From the NCBI RefSeq assembly GCF_000331535.1, contig NZ_AMZN01000055.1, forward strand, positions 124,001-188,000: a stretch of 64,000 bases of DNA. Reading direction: 5' to 3'. Below, in pieces: positions 1 to 8,554 of the stretch. The position numbers and the translations under genes are program-made. Numbering within the stretch: the first letter of the stretch is position 1; each line of letters begins with the position of its first letter. The notes under the pieces are model-generated. The model was not told where the DNA came from, searched no databases, and was given only the letters and a program-made list of their open reading frames with translations. This DNA comes from Fulvivirga imtechensis AK7. GTDB taxonomy: Bacteria > Bacteroidota > Bacteroidia > Cytophagales > Cyclobacteriaceae.

Positions 1-437
1 TGCAACCATTAAGCCGTGACCACCATCATAGCTTACTGCTAAGCTGGAAGATCCGGCAAGGTATGAGCAAAGGCATAGCCCTGGAAAGGATCAAGACTTA
101 TTGCGATTGGTTTTTTGAAAAATATGCAGAACCACATTTCTGTCTTGAGGAGAAGTATCTTTTTCCTGTGTTGGGTGAGGATCATAAGCTGATAAAGAAA
201 GCATTGGCCGATCATCGGAGATTGCGCAGGCTCTTCACTATGAATACCGACCTTGAACGCACCCTTAGCTTACTGGAGGAGGAGTTGGAAGCACATATCC
301 GCTTTGAAGAGCGTGTTTTGTTTAACATAATACAGGAAGCAGCAACAGAAGAGCAGCTCGACAAGATCAGTACCGTACATAACGATGAAATATTTGAGGA
401 AAACACAGAGGATGAATTTTGGAAGATAAGGAAATGA
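1..437 (+). CDS. Hemerythrin HHE-domain protein, 5' end outside window
   Basis: The reading frame is open from base 3 to the stop at 437, so the gene enters from the left edge; the ATG at 63 is internal, not the start. The residues before it (PLSRDHHHSLLLSWKIRQG) are the usual first helix of this family. The visible part shows the His/Glu pattern of a four-helix di-iron hemerythrin domain: a His cluster in helix 1, H and E in EPHFCLEEKYLFP, H in DHRRL, and H and E in EAHIRFEERVLF. Members bind O2, NO or iron in the cytoplasm; the exact ligand here cannot be read. It lies 195 bp upstream of an NtrB/NtrC-like pair on the same strand, which suggests, without proving, a shared role in oxygen or nitrogen-oxide response. 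Confidence 0.85.
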   Translation, partial: QPLSRDHHHSLLLSWKIRQGMSKGIALERIKTYCDWFFEKYAEPHFCLEEKYLFPVLGEDHKLIKKALADHRRLRRLFTMNTDLERTLSLLEEELEAHIRFEERVLFNIIQEAATEEQLDKISTVHNDEIFEENTEDEFWKIRK

Positions 438-632
438 GAGAGCCGAATAGGGAGCAGGTACAGAGGTTGATAAAATCGGGGAGAAGTGAATGGTAATGAA
501 TGCCTGGTAAACGGGGCTGGCAACTTGAAGCTAAAGCCTTCGGTCGCAACTTCCTCCGGAATATCCATTGATCCCTGAATGGAATGGTGTAAATAATCAT
601 GGTATTGAAAATAAAGCTGATATTTGTGTTAC

Positions 633-1754
633 ATGGATAATACTATGAACGCCAATAACCATCAGCTTGTCGAAACGCTTAATGAGAGGATCAAAGAGCT
701 TACGTGCCTTTATGAAATATCCAATATTGTAGCTACCTCTACCCAATCTTTAGAACACATGCTGCAATCAATTGTAAATGTGATACCCAGGGCATGGAAA
801 TTTCCTGAAGAGGCTGTGGTACAACTGTGCGTGGACGAGGTAGCGTATTTTTCAGGAAAGCTTCCTGCTGAACATATTTCACAGATGCACCCTATAGAGA
901 TCAGTCGTCAGCCCAGAGGATATCTTGCGATCTACTATGATGCTTCTTCCTTTCAGCAATCGCCATTTCTTCCTGAAGAGCAGACACTGCTAAAAACACT
1001 GGCGCAGGAAATAGCCGCGATCATAGAAAGAGGCGAGCAGAAAAAGCGAGAGGAACTCATGCAACGGAAGTTTCAGCACAACGACAGGCTGGCGATACTG
1101 GGAGAGATTACAGCGGGTATAGCCCACGAGCTGAATACACCGCTGGGTAATATTCTGGGATTTTCACAACTGGTCCAGGACAGGGCTGGCGATAACCATA
1201 TGAAGAAGGACATAGAGAAGATCATCAACTCGGCCATGCATGCCCGTGAGGTGGTGAAGAAGCTGATGTTCTTTTCATGCGAAATGCCACAGCATATGCA
1301 AGAAGTGTCAATCAATGCCCTGGTTGAAGATGCACTGGATCTTTTGCAGATCTCATTTAAAAATGCTGGATTGACTGTGCTATTCAAAAAAGATAATGGT
1401 GAGATAACTGCCCATGTAGATCCTGTACAGTTTACACAGGTGGTTTTCAACTTGCTGATCAACGCCATACATGCTACCCCTAAAGGAAGAAAGCTGGAGG
1501 TGCAATTGGAGCGTCAGATTGATCAGTTTATCCTGATCATTAAAGATGAAGGTCACGGTATTGAGGAATCTATCCGTGAAAAGATATTTGAACCATTCTT
1601 TACTACCAAAGCCACTGGTAAAGGATCAGGCCTCGGCCTGAGCGTGGTGCATGGCATTGTAAAAAATCATGGGGGGCAAATAGTCGTGGAATCAGAGGTG
1701 GATCGCGGGTCTACGTTTACAGTAATATTTCCATTAAAACAATCGTATGAATAA
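633..1754 (+). CDS. NtrB-like soluble sensor histidine kinase
   Basis: This 373-residue protein has no membrane segment. Residues 1-135 look like a GAF-type sensory domain (motif [15 protein letters not shown] and a region around VIPRAW), followed by a short coiled linker. A HisKA domain carries the phosphoacceptor H165 in [13 protein letters not shown] HATPase_c domain follows with N box [12 protein letters not shown]1 DEGHGI, F box FEPFFTT and G2 [13 protein letters not shown] at 624 and an ATG at 645 are alternative starts; I prefer the ATG at 633, but no strong Shine-Dalgarno decides it. The 3' end overlaps the next gene by 8 bp, so kinase and activator are probably translated together as a cognate pair. 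The GAF ligand is unknown. Confidence 0.9.
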   Translation: MDNTMNANNHQLVETLNERIKELTCLYEISNIVATSTQSLEHMLQSIVNVIPRAWKFPEEAVVQLCVDEVAYFSGKLPAEHISQMHPIEISRQPRGYLAIYYDASSFQQSPFLPEEQTLLKTLAQEIAAIIERGEQKKREELMQRKFQHNDRLAILGEITAGIAHELNTPLGNILGFSQLVQDRAGDNHMKKDIEKIINSAMHAREVVKKLMFFSCEMPQHMQEVSINALVEDALDLLQISFKNAGLTVLFKKDNGEITAHVDPVQFTQVVFNLLINAIHATPKGRKLEVQLERQIDQFILIIKDEGHGIEESIREKIFEPFFTTKATGKGSGLGLSVVHGIVKNHGGQIVVESEVDRGSTFTVIFPLKQSYE

Positions 1755-3114
1755 GAAACGAATACTTATTGTAGATGATTCTTTTGATATGCTGGAAGTA
1801 CTGCAAAGGCAGTTGAATGCACTGAACTATGTCACCTTTCAATCATCTAATGTCAATGATGCTATCGATATACTGGAGCACTCCGATGTAGACCTTCTTA
1901 TTACTGACCTGCAAATGCCGGTACAAAACGGCATGGAGTTAGTGAAGTACACCGCTCGTCATTTTCCGAATATTCCGGTGCTTGTGATCACGGGATATCC
2001 GTCTGTAGCCGGTGCAGTGGAGGCTGTTAAGTCCGGGGCAATGGAGTATTTGGTTAAGCCGTTTACCATAAAGGAGCTACAAAAGGCAGTGGAAAAAGCA
2101 TTGGCTCAACGGGCTGTGAAATTTGAAGGTGATGGGCAAAAAACAAAATGGAAGAATGATCAACCCGTAAGCTATTGGGGTATTATAGGACAGTCCGAAG
2201 GTATCAAAGAACTTATAGACCTGATCCGGAGAGTAAAAGACACTAAGGTCACCACCTTGATAACCGGGGAAAGCGGTACAGGAAAGGAGCTTGTGGCCAG
2301 AGCCATTCACTATAGCGGAAAGTACAGCAAATCACCTTTTATAGCGGTAAATTGTGGGGCTATTCCAGAAAATTTGCTTGAAAGTGAGTTGTTTGGGTTT
2401 GTAAAAGGTGCTTTTACCGGAGCATATGAATCCAGGGCAGGCTTCTTTCAGGCGGCAGACGGAGGCACCATATTTTTAGATGAAATAGGTACGGCCTCAG
2501 GCACAGTGCAGACGAGGCTGTTGCGCGTAATCCAGGAAAAAGAAATAACCATGGTAGGTGCCAACAAACCACAAAAAATAGATGTGCGTATTATCGCAGC
2601 TACCAACAGTGATCTTTATGCCATGAGTAAAAATGGTAAATTCCGGGAAGACCTTTACTACCGCCTTAACGTCATATCAATTACCACCCCACCCCTAAGA
2701 GATCGCAGGAGTGATGTACTGCCACTGGCGCAGCATTTTCTTCAAAAGTTTTCAAAAGATTTTAATAAAGAAGGGATCACCCTTTCCAAAGAGGTAGCCG
2801 GCCTGCTAAAAAGCTATGCCTGGCCTGGTAATATCCGTGAGTTGGAGAATGTTATTCAGCGGGCATTGATCTTGTGTGATGGCGAAATTACAGCCGGTCA
2901 CCTGCCTGATTACATAAAAAGTGCTTCTCAGGAAGTACCAGCCGAAACTACGATACTTCGAACATTGAAAGAAGTGGAGTATGAGCATATACTGAAAGTG
3001 TTGCAGGCTGTGGATCATAACAAAACAGAAGCAGCCAGGATCCTAGGCATCAACAGGAAAACATTGCGTCAGAAGTTGATAAACCAGAGCGGCACAAAAC
3101 GAACCACCGGGTAA
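1747..3114 (+). CDS. NtrC-family sigma-54-dependent response regulator
   Basis: The 455-residue protein has three domains. The receiver (1-125) has the acidic pocket ILIVDDS and phospho-acceptor D54 in LLITDLQMP. The AAA+ sigma-54 interaction domain (about 150-390) has Walker A GESGTGKE, the sigma-54 contact loop GAFTGA and Walker B GGTIFLDEIG. A Fis-type helix-turn-helix sits at the C-terminus (NKTEAARILGINRKTLRQ). It would be phosphorylated by the overlapping upstream kinase and activate -24/-12 promoters. The residue before KGAFTGA is ELFGFV rather than the usual ELFGHV, a mild variation. A plausible sigma-54 site lies 88 bp past the stop codon, so the genes just downstream are the first candidates for its targets (inference). 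Confidence 0.95.
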   Translation: MNKKRILIVDDSFDMLEVLQRQLNALNYVTFQSSNVNDAIDILEHSDVDLLITDLQMPVQNGMELVKYTARHFPNIPVLVITGYPSVAGAVEAVKSGAMEYLVKPFTIKELQKAVEKALAQRAVKFEGDGQKTKWKNDQPVSYWGIIGQSEGIKELIDLIRRVKDTKVTTLITGESGTGKELVARAIHYSGKYSKSPFIAVNCGAIPENLLESELFGFVKGAFTGAYESRAGFFQAADGGTIFLDEIGTASGTVQTRLLRVIQEKEITMVGANKPQKIDVRIIAATNSDLYAMSKNGKFREDLYYRLNVISITTPPLRDRRSDVLPLAQHFLQKFSKDFNKEGITLSKEVAGLLKSYAWPGNIRELENVIQRALILCDGEITAGHLPDYIKSASQEVPAETTILRTLKEVEYEHILKVLQAVDHNKTEAARILGINRKTLRQKLINQSGTKRTTG

Positions 3115-3201
3115 AAATGTACCGGTCATTATTTCCCCTGCCACCGTGGCAATACCGCTAAAAAGACTCCAAATACCCTGTTTGGCGATTTCCTGTCTTA
3201 C

Positions 3202-3217
3202 TGGTACGCATGTTGTA
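3202..3217 (+). promoter_or_regulatory. Candidate sigma-54 (-24/-12) promoter
   Basis: The sequence TGGTACGCATGTTGTA matches the consensus TGGCACG-N4-TTGCA at 14 of 16 positions if N4 is ignored. The GG and G-T doublets are separated by the required 10 bases. The second base of the GC doublet is T, which weakens it. It sits between an NtrC-family activator gene and a small gene whose ATG (3242) has a purine-rich AAAGGGG just ahead. No paired upstream activator sites were established by eye. Confidence 0.5.
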
Positions 3218-3241
3218 AATGTGACCTCCGAAAGGGGATGA

Positions 3242-3501
3242 ATGTATATGATAACGTCAATTGTTGATGGGATCTGCCATAGATGTGTACATGATATAAG
3301 CTGTGGTTTGCACCGTGGCGACTATATATGGGACTGCTCTGAGTTCGAGACTGAGGTGGGGGAAACACCTAATGCTGCCAACGGTGCATATATTCAAAGC
3401 CACCACCAGAGCTCCAGTCTCTGTAGTCATTGTGCTCTAAAGATCGTTGTCAATGGTATCGCGAAGATGCTGTGACATATCACTGTGAGCACTACGGGTA
3501 A
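3242..3501 (+). pseudogene. Two-module Cys-rich small protein, frameshifted
   Basis: Reading from ATG 3242, the first module has C12-x2-C15-x5-C21-x10-C32 followed by SEFE. A second CxxC (C61, C64) appears, and then the frame drifts to a stop at 3473-3475 (77 residues). If one A is added to the AAA run at 3439-3441, the frame continues as CALKDRCQWYREDAV and then YHCEHYG, ending at TAA 3499-3501. This completes a second C-x2-C-x5-C-x11-C-E module and gives an 86-residue protein. The agreement of the two modules makes a one-base deletion very likely, either real decay or a consensus error. The four-Cys modules look like metal-binding knuckles. I know similar small proteins from Bacteroidota but cannot name a function. 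The start is supported by the AAAGGGG at 3231-3237. Confidence 0.6.
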
Positions 3502-3563
3502 TTGGCTATAGCTAAACACTAAAACCTCCCTTTTTCAATTCAACTGTAGAAATAATATATAAA

Positions 3564-3968
3564 ATGAATCAGCAAAATATTATAGTAGAGAAAAACGAAT
3601 ACGATTGGCTTCTTGGTATGCTTGAGAATCGAAGATATACAGATCCCCTGAACCAAAGCTGCCTGGAAGCGCTTCATAAAGAATTGAAATCGGCGGTAGT
3701 AAAGGAGGAGTTTGATATGCCACGATATGTTGTACGCATCAACAGCATGGTTGACGTGCTTACACCCTATGGAATTAAAAAAAACATACAGATAGTAGTG
3801 CCGGCAGAGCGAAATATGGAACAGGATAAAATTTCCATTCTATCTCCTATGGGATCGGCATTGTTCGGTTATAAAAAGGGAGATGAGGTACGGTGGTTAT
3901 TTCCGAAAGGAAAAGGTAAGATAAAAATACTCGAAGTAAAAAATGCTCCCAAACGAGTATTTAAATGA
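3564..3968 (+). CDS. Rnk / GreA-C-terminal-like protein
   Basis: The 134-residue protein has a helical N-terminal part (1-50, with DPLNQSCLEALHKEL) and a GreA/GreB C-terminal FKBP-like fold. The latter shows VLTPYGIKKNIQIVVPAE, then ISILSPMGSALFGYKKGDEVRWLFPKG, the signature of Rnk and stand-alone GreA-C proteins. Rnk-type proteins bind RNA polymerase near the secondary channel; Rnk itself was described as a regulator of nucleoside diphosphate kinase. The long coiled coil of true GreA is absent, so transcript-cleavage activity is not expected. It overlaps the next gene by 4 bp (ATGA) and may be transcribed with the Cys-rich gene upstream. Confidence 0.8.
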   Translation: MNQQNIIVEKNEYDWLLGMLENRRYTDPLNQSCLEALHKELKSAVVKEEFDMPRYVVRINSMVDVLTPYGIKKNIQIVVPAERNMEQDKISILSPMGSALFGYKKGDEVRWLFPKGKGKIKILEVKNAPKRVFK

Positions 3969-4381
3969 AGAGCTTTATGATTATACTATTGAGTACCTTC
4001 GTGCCATTGCTGGCAGGAGAGTGTTCCGGTATAAATCTTGCGTCTTATAATGGTGAGCAAAGGGTACTAACCCATTCTAAAACACAGGCTTATGGCAGGC
4101 TTCTGGAATGGATGGAAGACGCTGACCTTACCATCAGACAAGCCGACCCGGAACAAGGAACACTCGTTGCAAGTGAGCGCATACAGGTACACCAGGGCAT
4201 TGTGCGGCAATCTGTAGTTATTACGCTTACTATCAATATCAGCAATAACGGATATGCGTACAGATTCAGTGGCAACATCCCGGAATCTTCTCAAGCTTCC
4301 CGTGAGTTTAACAGACGGTGTGTTAATTTAGCTGAGGCTATAAAACACGCCATAGATGGAAAAGAGACCGGCTTGCAGTAA
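3965..4381 (+). CDS. Exported hypothetical protein
   Basis: The 138-residue protein starts with a hydrophobic signal-like segment (MIILLSTFVPLLAG), after which a mixed alpha/beta domain follows. The body contains alternating strands (LVASERIQVHQ, VVITLTINISNNGYAYRFSGNIP), somewhat like the DUF4468-type domains of Bacteroidota lipoproteins, but the match is not firm. It overlaps the Rnk-like gene by ATGA, so the two are translationally coupled. Function unknown. It ends 25 bp before a hairpin that terminates transcription from the opposite strand. Confidence 0.7.
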   Translation: MKSFMIILLSTFVPLLAGECSGINLASYNGEQRVLTHSKTQAYGRLLEWMEDADLTIRQADPEQGTLVASERIQVHQGIVRQSVVITLTINISNNGYAYRFSGNIPESSQASREFNRRCVNLAEAIKHAIDGKETGLQ

Positions 4382-4399
4382 AAAGTTTGCCAACCTTAT

Positions 4400-4447
4400 A
4401 AAAAAAGCCCCTCCAACCACCGCAACTGGCGGAGATGAGAAGGGGCT
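4400..4447 (-). terminator. Rho-independent terminator of the DUF5916 gene
   Basis: Read on the minus strand, AGCCCCT (4447-4441) pairs with AGGGGCT (4412-4406) around an inner CCGCC/GGTGG region, and is followed by a run of six T. It lies just past the stop of the minus-strand gene at 4460, between two converging genes. Confidence 0.8.
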
Positions 4448-4459
4448 AACACACACAAC

Positions 4460-6655
4460 TTACCTAATGAAGGTATAAGTATATTTTAATGTCAGGCTCC
4501 AGCTTTCGGTGCCAGGCAGTTCAATTCCTTCTATATCCTGACCCACCGTATTGGATACCTGGTTGTAGACAAGGTAGAGGTCATTGCCCTCTTTATGGTT
4601 ATAACGCAGGCCAGTGTTCACGGCTACTTTATTGTTGAGCTTTGAATATTGCACCAGCGACCTGAGCGACCATTTTGTATCCAGCGCTGCAAGCATGGTG
4701 GCGCTGGCAATATCTGCCCTCAGCAGTTGGTCTCTTTCAGTAAACTCGATCCTGTTAAAAGTATAGTTGAGGCTTATCTGGAAATGTTTGGAGGGGATCC
4801 AGGTAGGTGATATGGAAAGAGAAGCTTTATCACCATCGTAAAACTTTCCTGTTTCACCGCTCACGCTTGTTCTAATCATTCTGCCGTTTGACATATTGAA
4901 TGCCGCATTCAAAGTGCTGAAAGTATGGTTACCTGCAGGGACAAAAGCCTCTTCAGATAGGGCAAAATCCTCCTTCACTTCATCGTAGGTCCTCAAAACC
5001 GAGAAGGAAATGTCTGCACCGGACGCAAACAAAATAAGGATGCCAGGTTCGGTTGTCATGGTTTCCAGGGACTGATCATTGTTTCTAAGGAAAATAGAAT
5101 TAGCAGCAAAGGGCTCCAGTTTCCTTACCCACTGACCGTCAATAAAATGCCCGTACACCACATTTTGATTTAGCGCCAGGTTGTTTTTGCGAAGCACAAA
5201 GCCTACACCAGGATCAAAATTTTTACCGGTATATTCTGCTTCTGCAATATATCCCAAGCCAGATACCGCTCTTTTTTCCCATTTTATATAGCCCATCGAA
5301 TTTTCTGAGTCGGGCAGGTGATCGGAGAAAACATGGCCTCCTTTTATGGTCAAATAGTATGGTCCTGCAACCCTGAGGAGTGCATCTGCTCCGGTCACAA
5401 AATTGTAATTGCCCTCCGAGTCCACACGGGAAGTAATCAAGGTTCCCAAATAAGAGTAGGCATTCAGCACCCTTTTTCTTAACCTAACAATACCGAAGTT
5501 TTCCGATGAGATGGACGGATCGGAACCTTCTGTCTGCATTGTTAAAACTCCCACATCCAGGTTTTTAAACCTTCCTACCAGGCGTCCTCCGCCATAAACC
5601 CTCAGCAGGTTGCCATTTTCATCAAGACCTATCCTGCGGCTATGAAAGAGGCGGTTTTGTGAAATGTTGCTGGTTGTGAAGCTGAAAACTCCGGAACGTT
5701 CCTGGAAAAACTGCCTCTTTTCAGGAAAGAAAAGCGAGAAGCGAGTGAGATTTACCTGTACATTATCAGCTTCTACCTGAGCGAAGTCTGTATTCAGCGT
5801 CAGGTCAAGAGTGAGGTTGGAGCTTAAAGCAAATTTTACATCCAGGCCTACCTCTCCGTCTGTATCAGAATGGTCGGCTATTTCTTTTCTGGTACTATCA
5901 TAGGCACTATTTTGCTGATAGTTGCCCAGCACATAAGGAGTAAAGTAAATAGGATTCTTGCGCTTTATGCCTGTCAGTAATATCTTCTGGGCTCTGGATG
6001 GCTTCCATGCTGCCATATTCCAGTTCGGTGGAATTGCAGGAAATGTCTGCCGCTCGTTTTTTCTGCCGATCAGCCGGTGGGTGATCAGTCCGAAGATTAC
6101 GTTGCCATTGTTATCGTCAAAACGCAGGCTGGAGAAAGGGATCTTCATTTCAGCATACCACCCTGCATCATTCCGTGTGGTGGCTACGCTCCAAAAGGTA
6201 TTCCAGCTCGCGTTAAAGATCTGCGACTGATCGCCCTCAGCATCATTTAGTATTTCCGCATCCAACCTGTTGCCTGATGGCATGGTGCTGAATGTGCTGA
6301 AGTTTTCATTGTCATTGTAGGTGTCGAGTAGTACGTTAAAAAAGTCACCCCCGGGGTCGCCATCCCTTAACAAGGAGTTGCCCTGGATACCCTTATGATC
6401 AGAATCAAGGAAAACACCGGAAAAATAGATATATTCATCATCATAACACATGCGTATCTCCGTTTTCTCGGTGAGCTCTCCCTGGTATACAGGCGTATAC
6501 ATGGTCATAGGAAAGGGCTCTACAGATTTCCAGGCCTGTTCGTTGACAACCCCGTCAATTTCAATGGGCGCTGTAGTGCGGGCAACCTCATAAAGGTCCT
6601 GTGCGTAAATGGTGGAAGTAAGAAGAGATATCAAAGTGAGTAAGTTTTTTTTCAT
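4460..6655 (-). CDS. DUF5916 / CBM9-like outer-membrane protein
   Basis: The 731-residue protein has a signal peptide (LLTLISLLTSTIYAQ). A carbohydrate-binding-module-9-like domain occupies about residues 25-210: it opens with IEIDGVVNEQAWKSVEPF and carries IRMCYDDEYIYFSGV and EMKIPFSSLRFD. A long C-terminal region rich in alternating aromatic strands resembles an outer-membrane beta-barrel and ends in YTYTFIR, a terminal aromatic pattern typical of barrels. The HFxPEKRxFFxER motif (FFPEKRQFFQERSGVFSF) is characteristic of the DUF5916 family. Biochemical function is unknown; family members are often near hydrolases or peptidases. It is transcribed alone, toward a strong terminator. Confidence 0.85.
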   Translation of the reverse strand: MKKNLLTLISLLTSTIYAQDLYEVARTTAPIEIDGVVNEQAWKSVEPFPMTMYTPVYQGELTEKTEIRMCYDDEYIYFSGVFLDSDHKGIQGNSLLRDGDPGGDFFNVLLDTYNDNENFSTFSTMPSGNRLDAEILNDAEGDQSQIFNASWNTFWSVATTRNDAGWYAEMKIPFSSLRFDDNNGNVIFGLITHRLIGRKNERQTFPAIPPNWNMAAWKPSRAQKILLTGIKRKNPIYFTPYVLGNYQQNSAYDSTRKEIADHSDTDGEVGLDVKFALSSNLTLDLTLNTDFAQVEADNVQVNLTRFSLFFPEKRQFFQERSGVFSFTTSNISQNRLFHSRRIGLDENGNLLRVYGGGRLVGRFKNLDVGVLTMQTEGSDPSISSENFGIVRLRKRVLNAYSYLGTLITSRVDSEGNYNFVTGADALLRVAGPYYLTIKGGHVFSDHLPDSENSMGYIKWEKRAVSGLGYIAEAEYTGKNFDPGVGFVLRKNNLALNQNVVYGHFIDGQWVRKLEPFAANSIFLRNNDQSLETMTTEPGILILFASGADISFSVLRTYDEVKEDFALSEEAFVPAGNHTFSTLNAAFNMSNGRMIRTSVSGETGKFYDGDKASLSISPTWIPSKHFQISLNYTFNRIEFTERDQLLRADIASATMLAALDTKWSLRSLVQYSKLNNKVAVNTGLRYNHKEGNDLYLVYNQVSNTVGQDIEGIELPGTESWSLTLKYTYTFIR

Positions 6656-6893
6656 TAACCCTTCGTTTTAAAGTTATATCTCCTGAAACGGATCATAAAA
6701 CTCTTAGATTAATTAATTGGATGAATTGTTTTTAATGTATCTATTAATTTTATTCATGTATATATTTGGCTTAAAATAACTCGATGAGTGGAGTCGGAAG
6801 TGGCATTAAAGAAGATTCACGATTATCTCTACAGGCGCATAGGCATTGCACAAACCTGGAGAAGCAATCCTCACCTGCCACATTATATTCTTA

Positions 6894-7112
6894 TTACGAA
6901 GGCTGTTTTACTCGTTTGACAATGGTAATAATGAGTAATACCCATGGAAAACCATGTAGCAGCAAATCGAAATAATCTATAAATTGCATGCCCTGAGCGC
7001 CACCCAATAACCAGCGGACTTTCCCAACAATATGCGGTTCGGGGGTGTAGGGCGCCAGGCCGAGGCTGATGCTTAGGATGAGGGCGAAAAGTATGTTTTT
7101 ATTGCTTTTCAA
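6894..7112 (-). CDS. Small conserved membrane protein
   Basis: The 72-residue protein has two predicted membrane segments: residues 6-20 (ILFALILSISLGLAPY) and 52-66 (FPWVLLIITIVKRV). A polar loop between them contains PEPHIVGKVRWLLGGAQGM and FIDYFDLLLHG. The loop pattern resembles small uncharacterised proteins I know from Cytophagales. It lies 22 bp downstream of the cyclase gene on the same strand, so the two are probably co-transcribed. Function unknown. Confidence 0.7.
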   Translation of the reverse strand: MKSNKNILFALILSISLGLAPYTPEPHIVGKVRWLLGGAQGMQFIDYFDLLLHGFPWVLLIITIVKRVKQPS

Positions 7113-7134
7113 GTGGCTTTATATTTTCGTTGGC

Positions 7135-8190
7135 TTATGGGCTTTGTCTCTCAGGGATAGAATAAATATATATTTTTTCCTGTTTGCCGCGAGGAAGAAA
7201 GTAACCCTCATCGTGGATCACGTACCGGTCTGGCTCGGAGAACTGTTCAAGCAGCCCTCTTGAAATAACAAGAGGTACGTCTTTTTCTTTACAGATAGCA
7301 TACATTCTTGATGTGGTATTTAGTACATCACCGGTATAGATAAATTCTTTTTTTATGGCATTCAATTCGCCTTTGGTAATCTGCCCTACATGCAAACTTC
7401 CTTTGATAGTAGGCGCATAGTGAAAGCTTTTCAGAAAGAACGCTGCTTTTTTTTCCAGGGCAGCTTTTATCTCAAAGAATAATTCGAGTGCGTTGTTGTT
7501 GGCCAGTCCTTTTTGTAGTGGCCAGGAAATGACTATTTCATCACCTACATATTGATAAACTTCGCCTTCATATCGCTGGATTATTGGAGTAATAAATGAA
7601 TAAAACTCGTTTAAAAAATCAAAGTACAAGCGTGACCCCAGCCGTTCTGCTACCGGGGTAGATTTGTTGATGTCACAAAATAAGAAAACACGGTCTTCTT
7701 GCTTTGGCTTGTGGTATTCTCCTCTTAGCCACGACATAAACATTTTTGGATCATGTTTTGAAGAAAGGCTGTAAAACAATAGAGCCAGTATACTTCCAAG
7801 ACCCCATACAAAGATAAACTTAAGAAGGAAGGGTTCTTTAAAAAAAGTGGCCGGGAATATCAACGGGCCAAAATACTGGATGAGGCTATAAGCCGCAATT
7901 ATCCCCATCAGGTAAAGCATTGAGCGAATGATCAGCGCCAGATAAAAGTTGAGCATGTTCATCCATTTTAGTACAAATAGTTGTTCCAGGATCAGGAAGG
8001 GTAATCCAAAAATGACTGGAGGCAACGTGTATACACCGAGTGCGAAGATATAAAGGTTTACAGGCCATTCTTGTGACAGCAGAATGGTCTCATAACCAAA
8101 AGCAAATAAGCCTATGATGAGCCAGTACAACGTTATCCACCAGGCATACCCGATGATTCGTTCTTTGCTATGTGCAGAAATTACGTGCAT
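7135..8190 (-). CDS. Membrane-anchored class III nucleotidyl cyclase
   Basis: I place the start at 8190, giving 351 residues, because AAAGGAG lies 7 bases ahead; a longer frame reaches 8325 but encodes an unconvincing N-terminus. About five hydrophobic segments cover residues 10-150. A class III adenylate/guanylate cyclase domain follows. It has the first metal Asp in FLFCDINKSTPVAERLG, the second in VYQYVGDEIVISW, and the later YTGDVLNTTSRM segment. The product would be cAMP or cGMP, made on the cytoplasmic side; the specificity residues do not let me decide which. The gene is divergent from the PAP2 phosphatase gene across a 364-bp spacer containing palindromes. Confidence 0.88.
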   Translation of the reverse strand: MHVISAHSKERIIGYAWWITLYWLIIGLFAFGYETILLSQEWPVNLYIFALGVYTLPPVIFGLPFLILEQLFVLKWMNMLNFYLALIIRSMLYLMGIIAAYSLIQYFGPLIFPATFFKEPFLLKFIFVWGLGSILALLFYSLSSKHDPKMFMSWLRGEYHKPKQEDRVFLFCDINKSTPVAERLGSRLYFDFLNEFYSFITPIIQRYEGEVYQYVGDEIVISWPLQKGLANNNALELFFEIKAALEKKAAFFLKSFHYAPTIKGSLHVGQITKGELNAIKKEFIYTGDVLNTTSRMYAICKEKDVPLVISRGLLEQFSEPDRYVIHDEGYFLPRGKQEKIYIYSIPERQSP

Positions 8191-8554
8191 GTTTATTTCT
8201 CCTTTTGCGAGACATTCTGTGAGGTTGATCATAAACAATAAGGATGTAGGCGTGGGAAAGTATGTGTGGATACATGGGCTGTAAAAATATTTGTCGCAAA
8301 AGTACCTGATAAGGAGTGTGTGCATTGTAACATACGTTACACTTAGTTGAAGTTATACTTAATCATAAGTGCAAAGCGCTTGCTGTCAGTTTGTTACCAA
8401 TTACATGCCGAAATATCTGCGACAAGAAGTGGAAAATCTGCTCTAAAATCATTAAATTAAAGCTTGGGCGTGGAATGTGTTGTTGCTGATTTTTTGAAAA
8501 TTACATTCCTCTCTTTGTATTTCATTTTTTAAACTTTTCAAACGCAATTTTTTT
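8191..8554. promoter_or_regulatory. Divergent intergenic region with two palindromes
   Basis: This 364-bp spacer separates the divergent cyclase and PAP2 genes. It contains TGTAACATACGTTACA at 8326-8341 (6-bp arms around 4 bases) and GCAAAGCGCTTGC at 8371-8383, a LacI-type-looking dyad. Both are candidate operators only. I see no clear TTTG/TAnnTTTG promoter with correct spacing for either gene. Confidence 0.35.

Noticed and set aside
434-496. 20-codon ORF overlapping the hemerythrin stop (ATGA)
   Set aside because: The overlap is suggestive, but the product MREPNREQVQRLIKSGRSEW has no support and no continuation in another frame.
8191-8325. N-terminal extension of the cyclase to 8325
   Set aside because: The extension lacks protein character, while AAAGGAG stands 7 bases before the ATG at 8190.
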